A stretch of DNA of 64,000 nt from Parvibaculum indicum (GTDB taxonomy: Bacteria > Pseudomonadota > Alphaproteobacteria > Parvibaculales > Parvibaculaceae). Below the pieces are notes generated by a model, which made no database searches, was not told the origin of the DNA, and was given only the letters and a program-made list of their open reading frames with translations. This document shows, one piece after another, positions 1 through 10,497 of this stretch. The stretch's first letter is position 1; the number at the start of each line of letters is the position of its first letter. Made by a program: the position numbers and the translations under genes. The stretch spans positions 17,501 through 81,500 of the forward strand of contig NZ_JAASQO010000010.1 in assembly GCF_011762095.1 (NCBI RefSeq), read 5' to 3'.

Positions 1-482
1 TTTTGAGCTTGACTCTTCGGGGCTCTTTCGCCTGTGCGAAATATAGGGTTTGCCGGCCGATTCCCCAAGAGGAAGCGGGCCTTTTTCCGTCCATATATGG
101 GGGTATCGCCCATATCGGGCCGCTAATACTGCCCGAACCGGGCCCGGCGTGGCGGCGGAAGCGCCCGCATGGGCATGAAAAGGCGGTTCCCGGGGGCGCG
201 CCGGCCCGCTTTCTGCACCCTGCTCCCCGCGTTTCGAAAAGACCGCCCTATAAGGGGCCCGGACGGCCCGTTATGGAACACGCTTCGCAAAGCTGAAAGA
301 TTGTTCCGTTAAAAGGGGGCTCAATTCGGAGTTATGGAGCCGGAACCCGTCGGGCGCGTTGACATCTGCCAGGCTGGGAGGCATCGTAAATTCACGGCGC
401 ATTACAGTGTGTTACGGCTACTTTCTCCAACGGTATGGAAACCGTCCGGAAGAAGTCCCTGAAACCATGATCGTGCGCAATA
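1..482. other. Left-edge region with no supported gene
   Basis: No open frame here has plausible codon use or a recognisable product. A short frame at the far left lacks a ribosome site and shows no protein-like composition. The stretch holds an imperfect inverted repeat at 95-115 (ATATGGG and CCCATAT arms, seven-base spacer) and a possible promoter near 359-387. It probably holds the upstream control region of the M23 peptidase gene. Confidence 0.5.
359..387 (+). promoter_or_regulatory. Possible sigma-70-like promoter for the M23 peptidase gene
   Basis: An exact TTGACA at 359-364 is followed after 17 bases by CATCGT, which matches the -10 consensus only weakly. It lies about 95 bases before the first possible start of the M23 gene. 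The -35 is convincing and the -10 is not. Confidence 0.3.
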
Positions 483-2246
483 TTGCCGGGGGGCAACGCT
501 TTGTTCGACTCATCGTTCGACACGGGGACCCAGTTGAAAACCGACGACCACGCATCTGGCGACAACGACGCCGCCAGCGCCACCGATGGCACTGTTTCGG
601 ACAGGCAGCCGCAGACCGCAGCGGCAAAATGGGAAGCCTTCCGCGAAACCGCCCAACGCAAAATCAAACTCTATATGTCCGCGAGCCGCCTGACCCTTGG
701 ACAGGGACGCTGGGTGGCCGCCGCATCGCTCATGGGCGCCCTGTCGCTCGGCCTGCTCACCGCGGGCATCGTCGCGGCGACGGGCTCATATAGCGTCGAG
801 ACCGCGTCGCTGACCGCGGAGAAGGCGCCGCAGGTCGTCGCCTCCACCGGCACGGAGACGCTCGATCCGATCGCGGACATCGCCGCAACGGATATGACGG
901 ACACGGACGATCGCGGAGAGCTTGCCGCGAACGACGACGGGGCGGAAACGACGAATGCCTCGCTCATGCCGGCAAGAGATGCCGACGAGACGGGCACTCC
1001 TGCCATTTCCGCCGACAACGAAACGACCATCGCGGAACTGCAGCCCGCCGCGCCGCAGAAGATCGAAACCACCGTCGCGCTGAAAAGCGGCGAGACGCTG
1101 ATGGAACTTCTGATGAATGAAGGCGCCGGCCGCGTGGACGCCTATCATGCCGTCGCCGCGCTTCGCAGCTATTACAATCCGCGCAAGCTGCGCGCCGGCC
1201 AGGAGATAAAGCTGGCCTTCCTCGACGGCATCGAAACCGCCGACGATGCGACCGAGAACGATGCGGAGGAAACCGCGTCGAGCCGTCTGCTGACCGCCAT
1301 CTCGCTCGATCCCGACATCGAGCGCACCGTCAGGGTGATGCGCGACGGCGACGGCAGCTATACCGGCAACGAGATCAAGAAGACCTTCACCGAAAGCTAT
1401 GTGCGCGCCAAGGGCACGATCAGCTCGAGCCTCTTCCTCGACGCGGACCGCGCAGGCGTCCCGCCCCGGATCATCGTCGAGATGATCCGCATGTTCTCCT
1501 ATTCGGTGGACTTCCAGCGCGAAATCCGCGTCGGCGACAAGTTCGACGTCTATTTCGACCGCAAGTTCGACGAGAACGGCGTGCCCGTGATGGAAGGCAA
1601 TATCGCCTATGCCTCGCTCACGGTCGGCGGCAAGGAGCACCAGCTCTGGCGCTTCAAGACCAAGGACGGCGTCTGGGACTATTTCGACGGCAAGGGCCGC
1701 AGCATGAAGAAGTTCCTGATGCGCACGCCCATCGACGGCGCCCGGATCAGCTCCGGCTTCGGCCTGCGCCGGCATCCCGTGCTCGGCTATTCCAAGATGC
1801 ATAAGGGCACGGACTTCGCCGCCCCTCGCGGCACGCCGATCTATGCCGCCGGTAACGGCGTCATCGAGATTGCGGGCTGGGTGCGCGGCTTCGGCAAATA
1901 TGTCCGCATCAAGCACGCCAATTCCTACCAGACGGCCTATGCGCATATGAACGGCTTCGCCAAGGGCATCAAGCGCGGCGTCCGCGTCCATCAGGGCCAG
2001 GTGATCGGCTATGTGGGCACGACGGGTCGCTCCACCGGCCCGCATCTGCACTATGAAGTCCATATCCGCGGCAAGGCGGTGAACCCGCTGGGCCTGAAGC
2101 TGCCCACCGGCACGCAGCTTGCCGGCGCGGAACTGAAACGCTACCAGGCCAAGCGCAGCCAGGTCGTGACGCAGATGGCCGCCGCGCCGGTACTGACCAC
2201 CGTCGCCCAGGCCTCCTCCGCGAGCGACGACACCAAGGCGAACTGA
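483..2246 (+). CDS. Membrane-anchored M23 (LytM-type) metallopeptidase
   Basis: Probable peptidoglycan endopeptidase or divisome-associated hydrolase. The 587 residues run: a polar cytoplasmic N-terminus, one membrane segment around residues 78-100, an acidic Thr/Asp-rich linker, a LysM/OapA-like segment near 200-250, and a C-terminal M23 domain. The zinc and catalytic motifs are intact: HxxxD at His440/Asp444 (in HKGTD) and HLH at 521-523, so it should be active, unlike degenerate NlpD-type activators. The frame opens with TTG at 483 and no clear ribosome site; the first ATG is at 675 (Met65), still ahead of the membrane segment, so the start is uncertain. It converges on clpB with a shared terminator between them. 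Confidence 0.88.
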   Translation: MPGGNALFDSSFDTGTQLKTDDHASGDNDAASATDGTVSDRQPQTAAAKWEAFRETAQRKIKLYMSASRLTLGQGRWVAAASLMGALSLGLLTAGIVAATGSYSVETASLTAEKAPQVVASTGTETLDPIADIAATDMTDTDDRGELAANDDGAETTNASLMPARDADETGTPAISADNETTIAELQPAAPQKIETTVALKSGETLMELLMNEGAGRVDAYHAVAALRSYYNPRKLRAGQEIKLAFLDGIETADDATENDAEETASSRLLTAISLDPDIERTVRVMRDGDGSYTGNEIKKTFTESYVRAKGTISSSLFLDADRAGVPPRIIVEMIRMFSYSVDFQREIRVGDKFDVYFDRKFDENGVPVMEGNIAYASLTVGGKEHQLWRFKTKDGVWDYFDGKGRSMKKFLMRTPIDGARISSGFGLRRHPVLGYSKMHKGTDFAAPRGTPIYAAGNGVIEIAGWVRGFGKYVRIKHANSYQTAYAHMNGFAKGIKRGVRVHQGQVIGYVGTTGRSTGPHLHYEVHIRGKAVNPLGLKLPTGTQLAGAELKRYQAKRSQVVTQMAAAPVLTTVAQASSASDDTKAN

Positions 2247-2265
2247 TCCCCCAACAGGGACGTAT

Positions 2266-2303
2266 GAAAAAAGGGCCGGTCCATTCATTGGACCGGCCCT
2301 TTC
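2266..2303. terminator. Bidirectional rho-independent terminator between the M23 gene and clpB
   Basis: A perfect 12-bp stem (2271-2282 with 2290-2301) has a seven-base loop. Six A residues precede it, giving a U-run for clpB transcripts on the minus strand; the plus-strand side has only a short T tract. Its place between two converging stop codons supports the call. Confidence 0.88.
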
Positions 2304-2328
2304 TCGTTGTCGCATCGGCAAGCGCCCG

Positions 2329-4932
2329 TCAGGCGGCCTCGTTTGCCGAGGTTTCGTGGCCATTGATGATGATGCCGTCCACGCCGGCCGACACCGTCAC
2401 CTCCTCGCCGTCGCCGATCTTGCCTTCCAGCAGCAGCTCCGCCAGCGGGTCCTGCACATTGCGCTGGATGACGCGCTTCAGCGGACGGGCGCCATAGACC
2501 GGATCGTAGCCCGCATCGGCAAGCCAGCTCCGCGCCGCCTCGTCGAGCCGGACCGCGATCTGGCGGTCCTTCAGAAGCGCCTGCAACCGCTCCATCTGGA
2601 TGTCGACGATACCGTCCATCTGCTCGCGGGTGAGCCTGTGGAAGAGCAGGATCTCGTCCAGCCGGTTCAGGAATTCCGGACGGAAGCGCGAGCGCACTAC
2701 ATCCATCACCTGATCGCGGACCGCTTCGACCTCCTCGCCTTCCTTCTGTTCGGCAAGGAACTCCGCGCCGAGATTGGAAGTCATGACGATGAGCACGTTG
2801 CGGAAATCGACCGTGCGGCCCTGGCCGTCCGTCAGGCGGCCGTCGTCCAGCACCTGCAACAGCACGTTGAAGACATCCGGATGCGCCTTTTCGATCTCGT
2901 CGAAAAGCACGACCTGATAGGGCCTGCGGCGAACGGCTTCGGTAAGCGCACCGCCTTCCTCATAACCGACATAGCCGGGCGGCGCACCGATGAGCCGCGC
3001 GACGGAGTGCTTCTCCATATATTCCGACATGTCGAGACGGCAGATCGCCTGATCGTCGTCGAACAGGAAATCGGCCAGCGCCTTGGTGAGCTCCGTCTTG
3101 CCGACGCCGGTGGGACCGAGGAAGAGGAACGAACCGATGGGCCGGTTCGGGTCCTGAAGCCCGGCGCGCGCACGGCGGACCGCCCGCGACACGGCGGACA
3201 CCGCCTCGCCCTGCCCGATCACCCGGGCGCCCAGCTCCTTTTCCATGCCGAGGAGCTTTTCGCGTTCGCCTTCCAGCATCTTGTCCACTGGAATGCCGGT
3301 CCAGCGCGAGACGACCTGCGCCACATGCGCCTCCGTCACCGCCTCTTCCAGCATGGCGTCCTTGCCTTCGGCCTCTTCGGTTTCCGCCAGGCGTTTTTCC
3401 AGGTCCGGAATGATGCCATAGGCAAGCTCCGACGCCTTTTCCAGCTCGCCCGCGCGCTGCGCCTGCACGAGTTCGTTGCGCTTGGCGTCGAGCTCTTCCT
3501 TCAGCTTCTGCGCGCTTTTCAGCTTGCTCTTCTCGGCCTGCCAGGAGGAGGAAAGATCGGCCGACGTCTTTTCGAGTTCGGCAAGCTCCTCTTCCGTCCT
3601 GGCCAGACGTTCCTGCGAGGCGGAATCGGTTTCCTTCTTCAGCGCCTCGCGCTCGATCTTGAGCTGAATGATTCGCCGGTCGATCTCGTCGAGTTCCTCC
3701 GGCTTGGAATCGACCTGCATCCGCAGGCGGCTCGCCGCCTCGTCGACGAGGTCGATCGCCTTGTCCGGCAGGAAACGGTCGGAAATATAGCGATCCGACA
3801 GCGTGGCCGCCGCGACCAGCGACGAATCGGAAATGCGCACCCCGTGATGGAGTTCGTATTTCTCCTTCAGGCCGCGCAGAATCGAAATCGAATCCTCCAC
3901 CGTCGGCTCATTGACGAAGATCGGCTGGAAACGCCGCGCCAGCGCCGCGTCCTTTTCGACATGCTTGCGATATTCGTCGAGCGTCGTCGCGCCCACGCAG
4001 TGGAGATCGCCGCGCGCCAGCGCCGGTTTCAGCAGGTTGGAGGCGTCCATCGCGCCATCCGTCTTGCCCGCGCCGACAAGCTGGTGCATCTCGTCGATGA
4101 AGAGGATGATCTCCCCTTCCGCCGCATCGATCTCCTGCAGGATCGCCTTCAGACGCTCCTCGAACTCGCCGCGATATTTCGCGCCCGCGATGAGCGCGCC
4201 GAGATCGAGCGCCATCAGCTTCTTGTTCTTGAGGCTTTCGGGCACATCGCCATTGACGATTCGCAAGGCAAGACCTTCCGCGATGGCCGTCTTGCCGACA
4301 CCCGGTTCGCCGATCAGCACCGGATTGTTCTTGGTCCGCCGCGACAGCACCTGAATGGTGCGGCGAATTTCCTCGTCGCGCCCGATCACAGGGTCGAGCT
4401 TGCCCTCGCGCGCATCCTCGGTGAGGTCGCGGGCATATTTCTTCAGCGCGTCATAGCCTTCCTCCGCGGAGGCGGTATCCGCGGTGCGGCCCTTGCGCAC
4501 ATTGTTGATGGCCTCGTTGAGCGACTGGGCGGTGACGCCCGCCGTCTTCAGAATCTTTTCCGATTCCGTGTTCGGCTGCATCAGCAGCGCCAGCAAAAGC
4601 CGCTCGGCGGTCACATAGCTGTCGCCCGCCTTCTTGGCGAGCGTCTCGGCCTGTTCGAACACACGGGCCGTCTCGGGCGCGAGATAAAGCTGCCCCGCGC
4701 CGGTGCCTTCCACCTTGGGCATTTTGTCGAGAACGGTTTCGACGCCGGTCAGCGCCTGGTCGGGCCGGCCGCCCGCCGCGCGGATAAGACCGGCCGCCAG
4801 CCCTTCCTCATCGTCCAGAAGCACTTTCAGCAGATGTTCCGGCGTAAATCTCTGATGGCCGGAGCGCACGGCAAGCCCCTGCGCCGACTGAATGAAGCCC
4901 CGGCTCCTGTCGGTATATTTCTCTAGATCCAT
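2329..4932 (-). CDS. clpB: ATP-dependent disaggregase ClpB
   Basis: Hexameric AAA+ chaperone that works with DnaK to resolubilise aggregated proteins. At 867 residues it has the normal ClpB length and order: a Clp N-terminal repeat domain (about 1-150), NBD1 with Walker A GEPGVGKT and the [11 protein letters not shown] Walker B region, the long charged coiled-coil middle domain (about 400-520) that separates ClpB from ClpA, and NBD2 with Walker A GPTGVGKT and FDEIEKAH. The ATG at 4932 follows an AGAGGA ribosome site. A long open frame lies antisense to it and is a composition artefact. The upstream gap holds a palindrome at 5019-5037. Confidence 0.98.
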   Translation of the reverse strand: MDLEKYTDRSRGFIQSAQGLAVRSGHQRFTPEHLLKVLLDDEEGLAAGLIRAAGGRPDQALTGVETVLDKMPKVEGTGAGQLYLAPETARVFEQAETLAKKAGDSYVTAERLLLALLMQPNTESEKILKTAGVTAQSLNEAINNVRKGRTADTASAEEGYDALKKYARDLTEDAREGKLDPVIGRDEEIRRTIQVLSRRTKNNPVLIGEPGVGKTAIAEGLALRIVNGDVPESLKNKKLMALDLGALIAGAKYRGEFEERLKAILQEIDAAEGEIILFIDEMHQLVGAGKTDGAMDASNLLKPALARGDLHCVGATTLDEYRKHVEKDAALARRFQPIFVNEPTVEDSISILRGLKEKYELHHGVRISDSSLVAAATLSDRYISDRFLPDKAIDLVDEAASRLRMQVDSKPEELDEIDRRIIQLKIEREALKKETDSASQERLARTEEELAELEKTSADLSSSWQAEKSKLKSAQKLKEELDAKRNELVQAQRAGELEKASELAYGIIPDLEKRLAETEEAEGKDAMLEEAVTEAHVAQVVSRWTGIPVDKMLEGEREKLLGMEKELGARVIGQGEAVSAVSRAVRRARAGLQDPNRPIGSFLFLGPTGVGKTELTKALADFLFDDDQAICRLDMSEYMEKHSVARLIGAPPGYVGYEEGGALTEAVRRRPYQVVLFDEIEKAHPDVFNVLLQVLDDGRLTDGQGRTVDFRNVLIVMTSNLGAEFLAEQKEGEEVEAVRDQVMDVVRSRFRPEFLNRLDEILLFHRLTREQMDGIVDIQMERLQALLKDRQIAVRLDEAARSWLADAGYDPVYGARPLKRVIQRNVQDPLAELLLEGKIGDGEEVTVSAGVDGIIINGHETSANEAA

Positions 4933-5018
4933 CTTTTCCTCTCAAGCACGCTGTCCGACAGCCCGATTTGGCGTCCAAACGCCCGGCACCGTCATTGCGC
5001 CTTCGCAAATCCTGCGAT

Positions 5019-5037
5019 TTTGTGCGACCCGCACAAA
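5019..5037. promoter_or_regulatory. Perfect palindrome between clpB and the MOSC gene
   Basis: TTTGTGCGACCCGCACAAA has 8-bp arms around ACC. It lies about 87 bases upstream of clpB and 118 bases upstream of the divergent MOSC gene, a normal place for an operator. The binding protein is unknown. Confidence 0.4.
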
Positions 5038-5154
5038 CCCGCCGCCGGCCCGAATGGCACCGGCTTTTAATTCATATTGGCGTTGCACCCGTGCCACACA
5101 AGGGGCAATCTGCCGCGGAAAGCCGGGCTTTTTCGGGAAAGATGGAGGCGTTTC

Positions 5155-5919
5155 ATGAGCGACAAGGGCAGGATTTCGGCACTCTACCGCTATCCGGTAA
5201 AGGGCCTCTCGCCGGAAAGGCTGGAACGCGCCGCGCTCGAACCCGGCGGCACCATGCCCTGGGACCGGGCCTTTGCGATCGAGAACGGCAGCGCCGATTT
5301 CGACCCGGCCAACCCGCAGCATTTCCCCAAGATCAAATTCCTGATGCTGATGCGCCATGAAAGGCTGGCCGCGCTCAAGACCCGCTTCGAGGATGACGGG
5401 GCGATCCTTCATATCGAGCGGGACGGCGGGGAAGTCCTGCGGGCGCCCCTTCTCACCGAGGAAGGCCGGGCCGAGGCCGAACGCTTTTTCGCCGGTTACA
5501 TGCAGGATGAATTGAGAGGCGCGCCGCGCATCGTCCATGCGCCGGGCTTCACCCATTCCGACGCGCCCGCGCCCCTTATTTCCATCATCAATCTGGCAAG
5601 CGTGCGCGCGCTGGAAGAAGAGATCGGCCGTCCGGTCGATCCCTTGCGCTTTCGCGGCAATGTCTATCTGGAAGGGCTGGAGCCCTGGGAAGACCATGAC
5701 TGGGTGGAGCGCGACATCACGCTGGGCGGCGTGGGCCTCACGGTCGTCGCCCGAACGGAGCGATGCGCGGCCACCAATGTCGATCCGCGCACGGCCGCGC
5801 GGGACATGCAGATCCCGGCAACGCTGCTGCGCCGCTATGGCCATAGCGATCTGGGGATCTATGCCCATGTGAAAACGCCCGGCGCGCTGGCACCGGGCGA
5901 TTCCGTCGTTCTGACCTAG
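5155..5919 (+). CDS. MOSC domain protein (YcbX-like)
   Basis: A 254-residue protein with an N-terminal beta-barrel segment (opening ISALYRYPVKGLSPE, typical of MOSC_N) followed by a MOSC domain. MOSC proteins handle molybdenum-cofactor sulphur or the reduction of N-hydroxylated compounds. The C-terminal half carries the conserved FRGNVYLEG block and a cysteine in TERCAATNVDP, the usual MOSC sulphur-carrying position. The start is the ATG at 5155, preceded by GGAGG; an upstream in-frame start at 5077 has no ribosome site and adds an arginine-rich stretch absent from the family. It is divergent from clpB and ends 12 bases from the converging DUF4167 gene. Confidence 0.88.
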   Translation: MSDKGRISALYRYPVKGLSPERLERAALEPGGTMPWDRAFAIENGSADFDPANPQHFPKIKFLMLMRHERLAALKTRFEDDGAILHIERDGGEVLRAPLLTEEGRAEAERFFAGYMQDELRGAPRIVHAPGFTHSDAPAPLISIINLASVRALEEEIGRPVDPLRFRGNVYLEGLEPWEDHDWVERDITLGGVGLTVVARTERCAATNVDPRTAARDMQIPATLLRRYGHSDLGIYAHVKTPGALAPGDSVVLT

Positions 5920-5931
5920 GCCGGGCGCAGC

Positions 5932-6573
5932 TTACGCGGCGGCGCCATCCGCGCCGACGCCGGCATCGGAGCCTGAATCGCCATCGGATTTGCTCTCGGA
6001 GGACTTGCTTCGGGATTTCCCCGAGGCGCCATCCGCGCGGCTTTCGCCGCCGGATTTCTCCGCCCCCTCGCCTGCGCCATCGCGGGCTTCGGTGCGGGGA
6101 CGGCGGCGGCGGTTCTGACGCCGGCGCGGCTGGGACTCATCGTCGCTGCCGGAAGCAGCGGATTTCTTGTCCCGTCCCGCATCCTCGTCCTGGCCGTCGC
6201 CCTTGGCGGCCGACGCATCGCCGGAGCCGCCATTCGACTCGGCGCTTTCATTGGAGGATTCGAATTCCTCCTCTTCCTCGTCGTTCGGACGGTAGCCGAG
6301 ATTGGCCGTGGTCTGGCGATTGCCTTCCTGACCTGTCTGGGCGGCCATCAGCAGCCTGTAATAATGCTCGGCATGCTGAAAATAGTTTTCGGCGGTCACC
6401 CGGTCTCCGGCCGAAATCGCATCGCGGGCAAGCTGCTGATATTTCTCGCAGACATGCGCGGCGGTGCCGCGGATCTTCACATCCGGCCCGTTGCTCTCGT
6501 AAGACCGGTTGGCCGAGTTTTGGGGTTTGCGTCCACGACCGCGGGAACGCTTCGAGTTCTGACCCTGCCTCAT
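5932..6573 (-). CDS. DUF4167 domain protein
   Basis: A 213-residue protein with the alphaproteobacterial DUF4167 signature near its N-terminus: a basic opening (RQGQNSKRSRGRGRK), then VKIRGTAAHVCEKYQQLARDA and an aromatic ENYFQHAEHYYRL block. The rest is low-complexity and charged: an acidic Ser/Glu/Asp region, then arginine-rich and Ser/Gly/Asp-rich tails. This composition suggests RNA or ribosome contact, but no function is established. The ATG at 6573 fits the family; an in-frame extension upstream has no support. It lies downstream of prmC on the same strand across an unusually long gap. Confidence 0.88.
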   Translation of the reverse strand: MRQGQNSKRSRGRGRKPQNSANRSYESNGPDVKIRGTAAHVCEKYQQLARDAISAGDRVTAENYFQHAEHYYRLLMAAQTGQEGNRQTTANLGYRPNDEEEEEFESSNESAESNGGSGDASAAKGDGQDEDAGRDKKSAASGSDDESQPRRRQNRRRRPRTEARDGAGEGAEKSGGESRADGASGKSRSKSSESKSDGDSGSDAGVGADGAAA

Positions 6574-7200
6574 ATGACTTGATTTCTCACTTTTTTCGAC
6601 ACCGGAGAGTTTGTGTGGCCGCCCGGTTACCGGGTCGGTCCGCGGGGCGGACATGCCGCCGCCGCATCGTTTTCAAAATAGGTCCGCCTGTCCGTTCCTT
6701 TTGCGAAGACGGGTGATTCTCGCCCGAGCAGACGGGCGTTTCAGCGGTTCCCGGCTGTCGCAGACGCCGACGCCTGCGAATAGGTCCGAAACCGGAAAGT
6801 TTGGCTGCCTGCCTAGCCGAAGCCCGTTATCGCTCTGCCCGTGCCGCGGCGCGTTCGTCACGCGCCATCGCTATCCTGCGGCACAGCATCACCCACTCAA
6901 CGTCATTCGGCGGTTAGCGCCCCAAAAGCCCATATCCCCGACCGGTAAGACCCATTGCCAAAATTGCCAAACCGGCCCGCTTCTCCGCTCCTGCGCAAAA
7001 CCCGGATCGGAACCGGTTCGCGCCCAGGCGCTTCATCTTCGCGTCCACCGACAATTCTGTCTTCGCTAGCCGTTAACGGTACATTGCCGGGAGAGGAGGC
7101 GGCGAAAGACCAAACGGTCTTTCAAGCTCTGTTTCCTGACTACAAACTAGCCTCTATAGCCGCAGATTCCAAACGATTTTTATGTGTCGGTCCCCGAAGC
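6574..7200. other. 627-base gap between prmC and the DUF4167 gene
   Basis: This is the longest non-coding stretch in the window. Open frames here on the plus strand are rich in Arg, Pro and Ser and have no ribosome sites, so I reject them. It contains a palindrome CCGTTAACGG at 7070-7079 and a perfect 8-bp hairpin at 7104-7123. I see no tRNA, SRP RNA, RNase P or tmRNA signature. It may hold a long 5' leader or a small RNA for the DUF4167 gene. Confidence 0.5.
7104..7123. other. Perfect hairpin downstream of prmC
   Basis: GAAAGACC and GGTCTTTC arms of 8 bp enclose a four-base AAAC loop. No T-run follows on either strand, so it is not a standard rho-independent terminator. It lies about 80 bases past the prmC stop and could protect an mRNA end or belong to a leader RNA. 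Confidence 0.45.
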
Positions 7201-8048
7201 TCAACCGCCGGGCATCCGGGCCGAAAGGGCGCGCTCCACGCCGGAAAGGTCCTTTTTCGTGGCAACGGACGCAAAACCGGCGCGCTCGAAAAGCGCGGCG
7301 ACGGATGCCGCCTGCCCGATCCCCAGTTCCAGCACAACCGCGCCGCCGGGAACCAGCACGGAGGGCAATTCCTCCGCCAGCGCACGATAGGCGTCGAGCC
7401 CGTCCGGGCCGCCATCCAGCGCCATCGCCGGATCGTGCAGTCTCACTTCCGGATCGAGCGTTTCGATCACATCCCGCTCGATATAGGGCGGGTTCGAGAT
7501 CGCGAGATCGAACCGCTCCCGCAAGCCGGCGGTCCATGCGCCTTCCACGAAACGCGCGCGCGAGGCGACGCCGAGCTGCGCCGCATTGCGCCCGGCCACT
7601 TTCAGCGCGTCCGCCGACAGATCGACGCCCACGCCTTGCGCGTCTTCGCGCTCATGCAACAGCGCGATGAGCAGGCACCCCGTGCCCGTACCGATATCGA
7701 GAAGGCGCGGCGTCTCGACATCGCGCAGGAGGTCGAGCGCCGCCTCGATCAGCGTTTCGCTGTCGGGACGCGGGTCGAGCGTCGCCGCCGTCACCTCGAA
7801 ATCGAGACCCCAGAATTCGCGCCGTCCCAGAATGCGCGACACCGGCTCATGCGCGAGCCGCCGCGCTTCATAATCCGCGAGACGCTTTTCCTCGTCCGCC
7901 GTCAGCATCACGCCCGGCTCGCGGATCATCTCGATGTCGCTCGCCTTGCACGCCGCCTGCACCAATACGCGCGCATCGAGCGCCGCGCCCTCGATGCCGG
8001 CCTCTTTCAGCCGCCAGGCCAGCATCCGATAGGCATGATCGCGATTGA

Positions 8049-8052
<4 letters not shown>
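7201..8052 (-). CDS. prmC: Release factor glutamine N5-methyltransferase PrmC
   Basis: Methylates the glutamine of the GGQ motif in release factors RF1 and RF2. The 283 residues carry an N-terminal helical substrate-binding domain (about 1-90), the SAM motif [11 protein letters not shown], and the diagnostic NPPY catalytic motif in [12 protein letters not shown]. The start is GTG at 8052, overlapping the prfA stop in a GTGA junction, so the two are translationally coupled: the enzyme is made together with its substrate. No better in-frame ATG exists near the N-terminus. Confidence 0.96.
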
Positions 8053-9116
<1,064 letters not shown>

Positions 9117-9198
9117 TGCAGTCTTCCGGCCAGTCGCGGCCGCTCATTCGTCAGGAAAACCGGGCATACCCGGCACGGAGCCTTTTCGAATGAGGTCG

Positions 9199-10344
9199 CT
9201 AATCGCCGGCAAGCGCGCGGGGCGTGGCGTCGGCATTGTCCGCCGCCCGCGCGTCCTCGATCTCACGCGCCTTCTGCTCCACCAGCTCGACCAGATGGTC
9301 GACCATCTCGTCATTGCCGATCTTGTGGTCGGTGATGCCCGCGATATAGACCATGCCCGCCCCGGCCCCGCCGCCGGTAAACCCGATATCGGTCTGCATC
9401 GCCTCGCCCGGTCCGTTCACCACGCAGCCGATGATGGAAAGCGACATGGGCGTGGAGATATGCGCGAGGCGCTCCTCAAGGATTTGCACCGTGCCGATGA
9501 CATCGAAGCCCTGCCGCGCACAGGACGGGCAGGAGATGATGTTGACGCCGCGATGGCGAAGCCCGAGCGACTTCAGGATGTCGAAGCCGACCTTGATCTC
9601 CTCCACCGGGTCGGCGGAGAGCGAAACGCGGATCGTGTCGCCGATCCCGGCCCAGAGAAGCGAGCCGAGCCCGATCGAGGATTTGATCGTGCCCGAGCGA
9701 AGACCACCCGCCTCGGTAATGCCCAGATGCAGCGGACAGTCGATGGCCTCGGCAAGCTGCTGATAGGCCGCGACCGAGAGGAAGACGTCGGACGCCTTCA
9801 CGCTGATCTTGAATTCGTGGAAATCGTGATCCTGCAGGATGCGCGCATGATCGAGCGCGCTTTCCACCATCGCTTCCGGGCAGGGCTCGCCGTATTTTTC
9901 GAGAAGGTCCTTTTCCAGCGATCCGGCATTGACGCCGATGCGGATGGCGCAGCCATGATCCTTGGCCGCCTTGATGACGTCCTTCACCCGCGCTTCCGAG
10001 CCGATATTGCCGGGATTGATGCGCAGGCAGGCCGCGCCCGCTTCCGCCGCCTCGATGGCGCGCTTGTGATGGAAATGGATGTCGGCCACCACCGGAACGC
10101 TCACCGCGCGCACGATCTCCCTCAGCGCAGCGGTCGACGCCTCGTCGGGGCAGGACACGCGGACGAGATCGGCGCCCGCTTCCTCGATACGCCGGATCTG
10201 CTCGATCGTCCCGGCGGCGTCGGCGGTCGACGTATTCGTCATGGATTGCACGGAAATCGGCGCATCCCCGCCAATCGCGACATTCCCGACATGAATCTGG
10301 CGGCTCGGCCTGCGGATGATGTCGCGCCAGGGTCGAATACTCAT
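9199..10344 (-). CDS. ispG: 4-hydroxy-3-methylbut-2-enyl diphosphate synthase IspG (GcpE)
   Basis: An iron-sulphur enzyme of the MEP isoprenoid pathway that converts MEcPP to HMBPP. The 381 residues include the N-terminal TIM-barrel block [13 protein letters not shown] and the C-terminal [4Fe-4S] ligands: CPSC in [11 protein letters not shown], plus a third Cys and the ligand Glu in [11 protein letters not shown] chose the ATG at 10344 (start MSIRPWRD), which matches the family; an in-frame TTG at 10398 would add 18 residues without support. It lies in the same direction as the RodZ-like gene upstream and prfA downstream. Confidence 0.97.
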   Translation of the reverse strand: MSIRPWRDIIRRPSRQIHVGNVAIGGDAPISVQSMTNTSTADAAGTIEQIRRIEEAGADLVRVSCPDEASTAALREIVRAVSVPVVADIHFHHKRAIEAAEAGAACLRINPGNIGSEARVKDVIKAAKDHGCAIRIGVNAGSLEKDLLEKYGEPCPEAMVESALDHARILQDHDFHEFKISVKASDVFLSVAAYQQLAEAIDCPLHLGITEAGGLRSGTIKSSIGLGSLLWAGIGDTIRVSLSADPVEEIKVGFDILKSLGLRHRGVNIISCPSCARQGFDVIGTVQILEERLAHISTPMSLSIIGCVVNGPGEAMQTDIGFTGGGAGAGMVYIAGITDHKIGNDEMVDHLVELVEQKAREIEDARAADNADATPRALAGD

Positions 10345-10497
10345 AGCGGTTCCAAACTCTCGCTGGAAAAGGGCCGGGGCCGTGTGAGACAAATTCAAGC
10401 CGTCTCATCCACCGCCCGTTCGCTTCACATATAATGCGTCGACCGCCGCCGCGCCATCCGGGGCATGGTTCCAGGCCGCCATCGCAGCCCCGCCGCC

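Noticed and set aside
2356-4926. Very long open frame on the plus strand across clpB
   Set aside because: It mirrors clpB codon for codon in antisense, with Arg/His/Leu-rich protein and no domain; high GC leaves the opposite strand free of stops.
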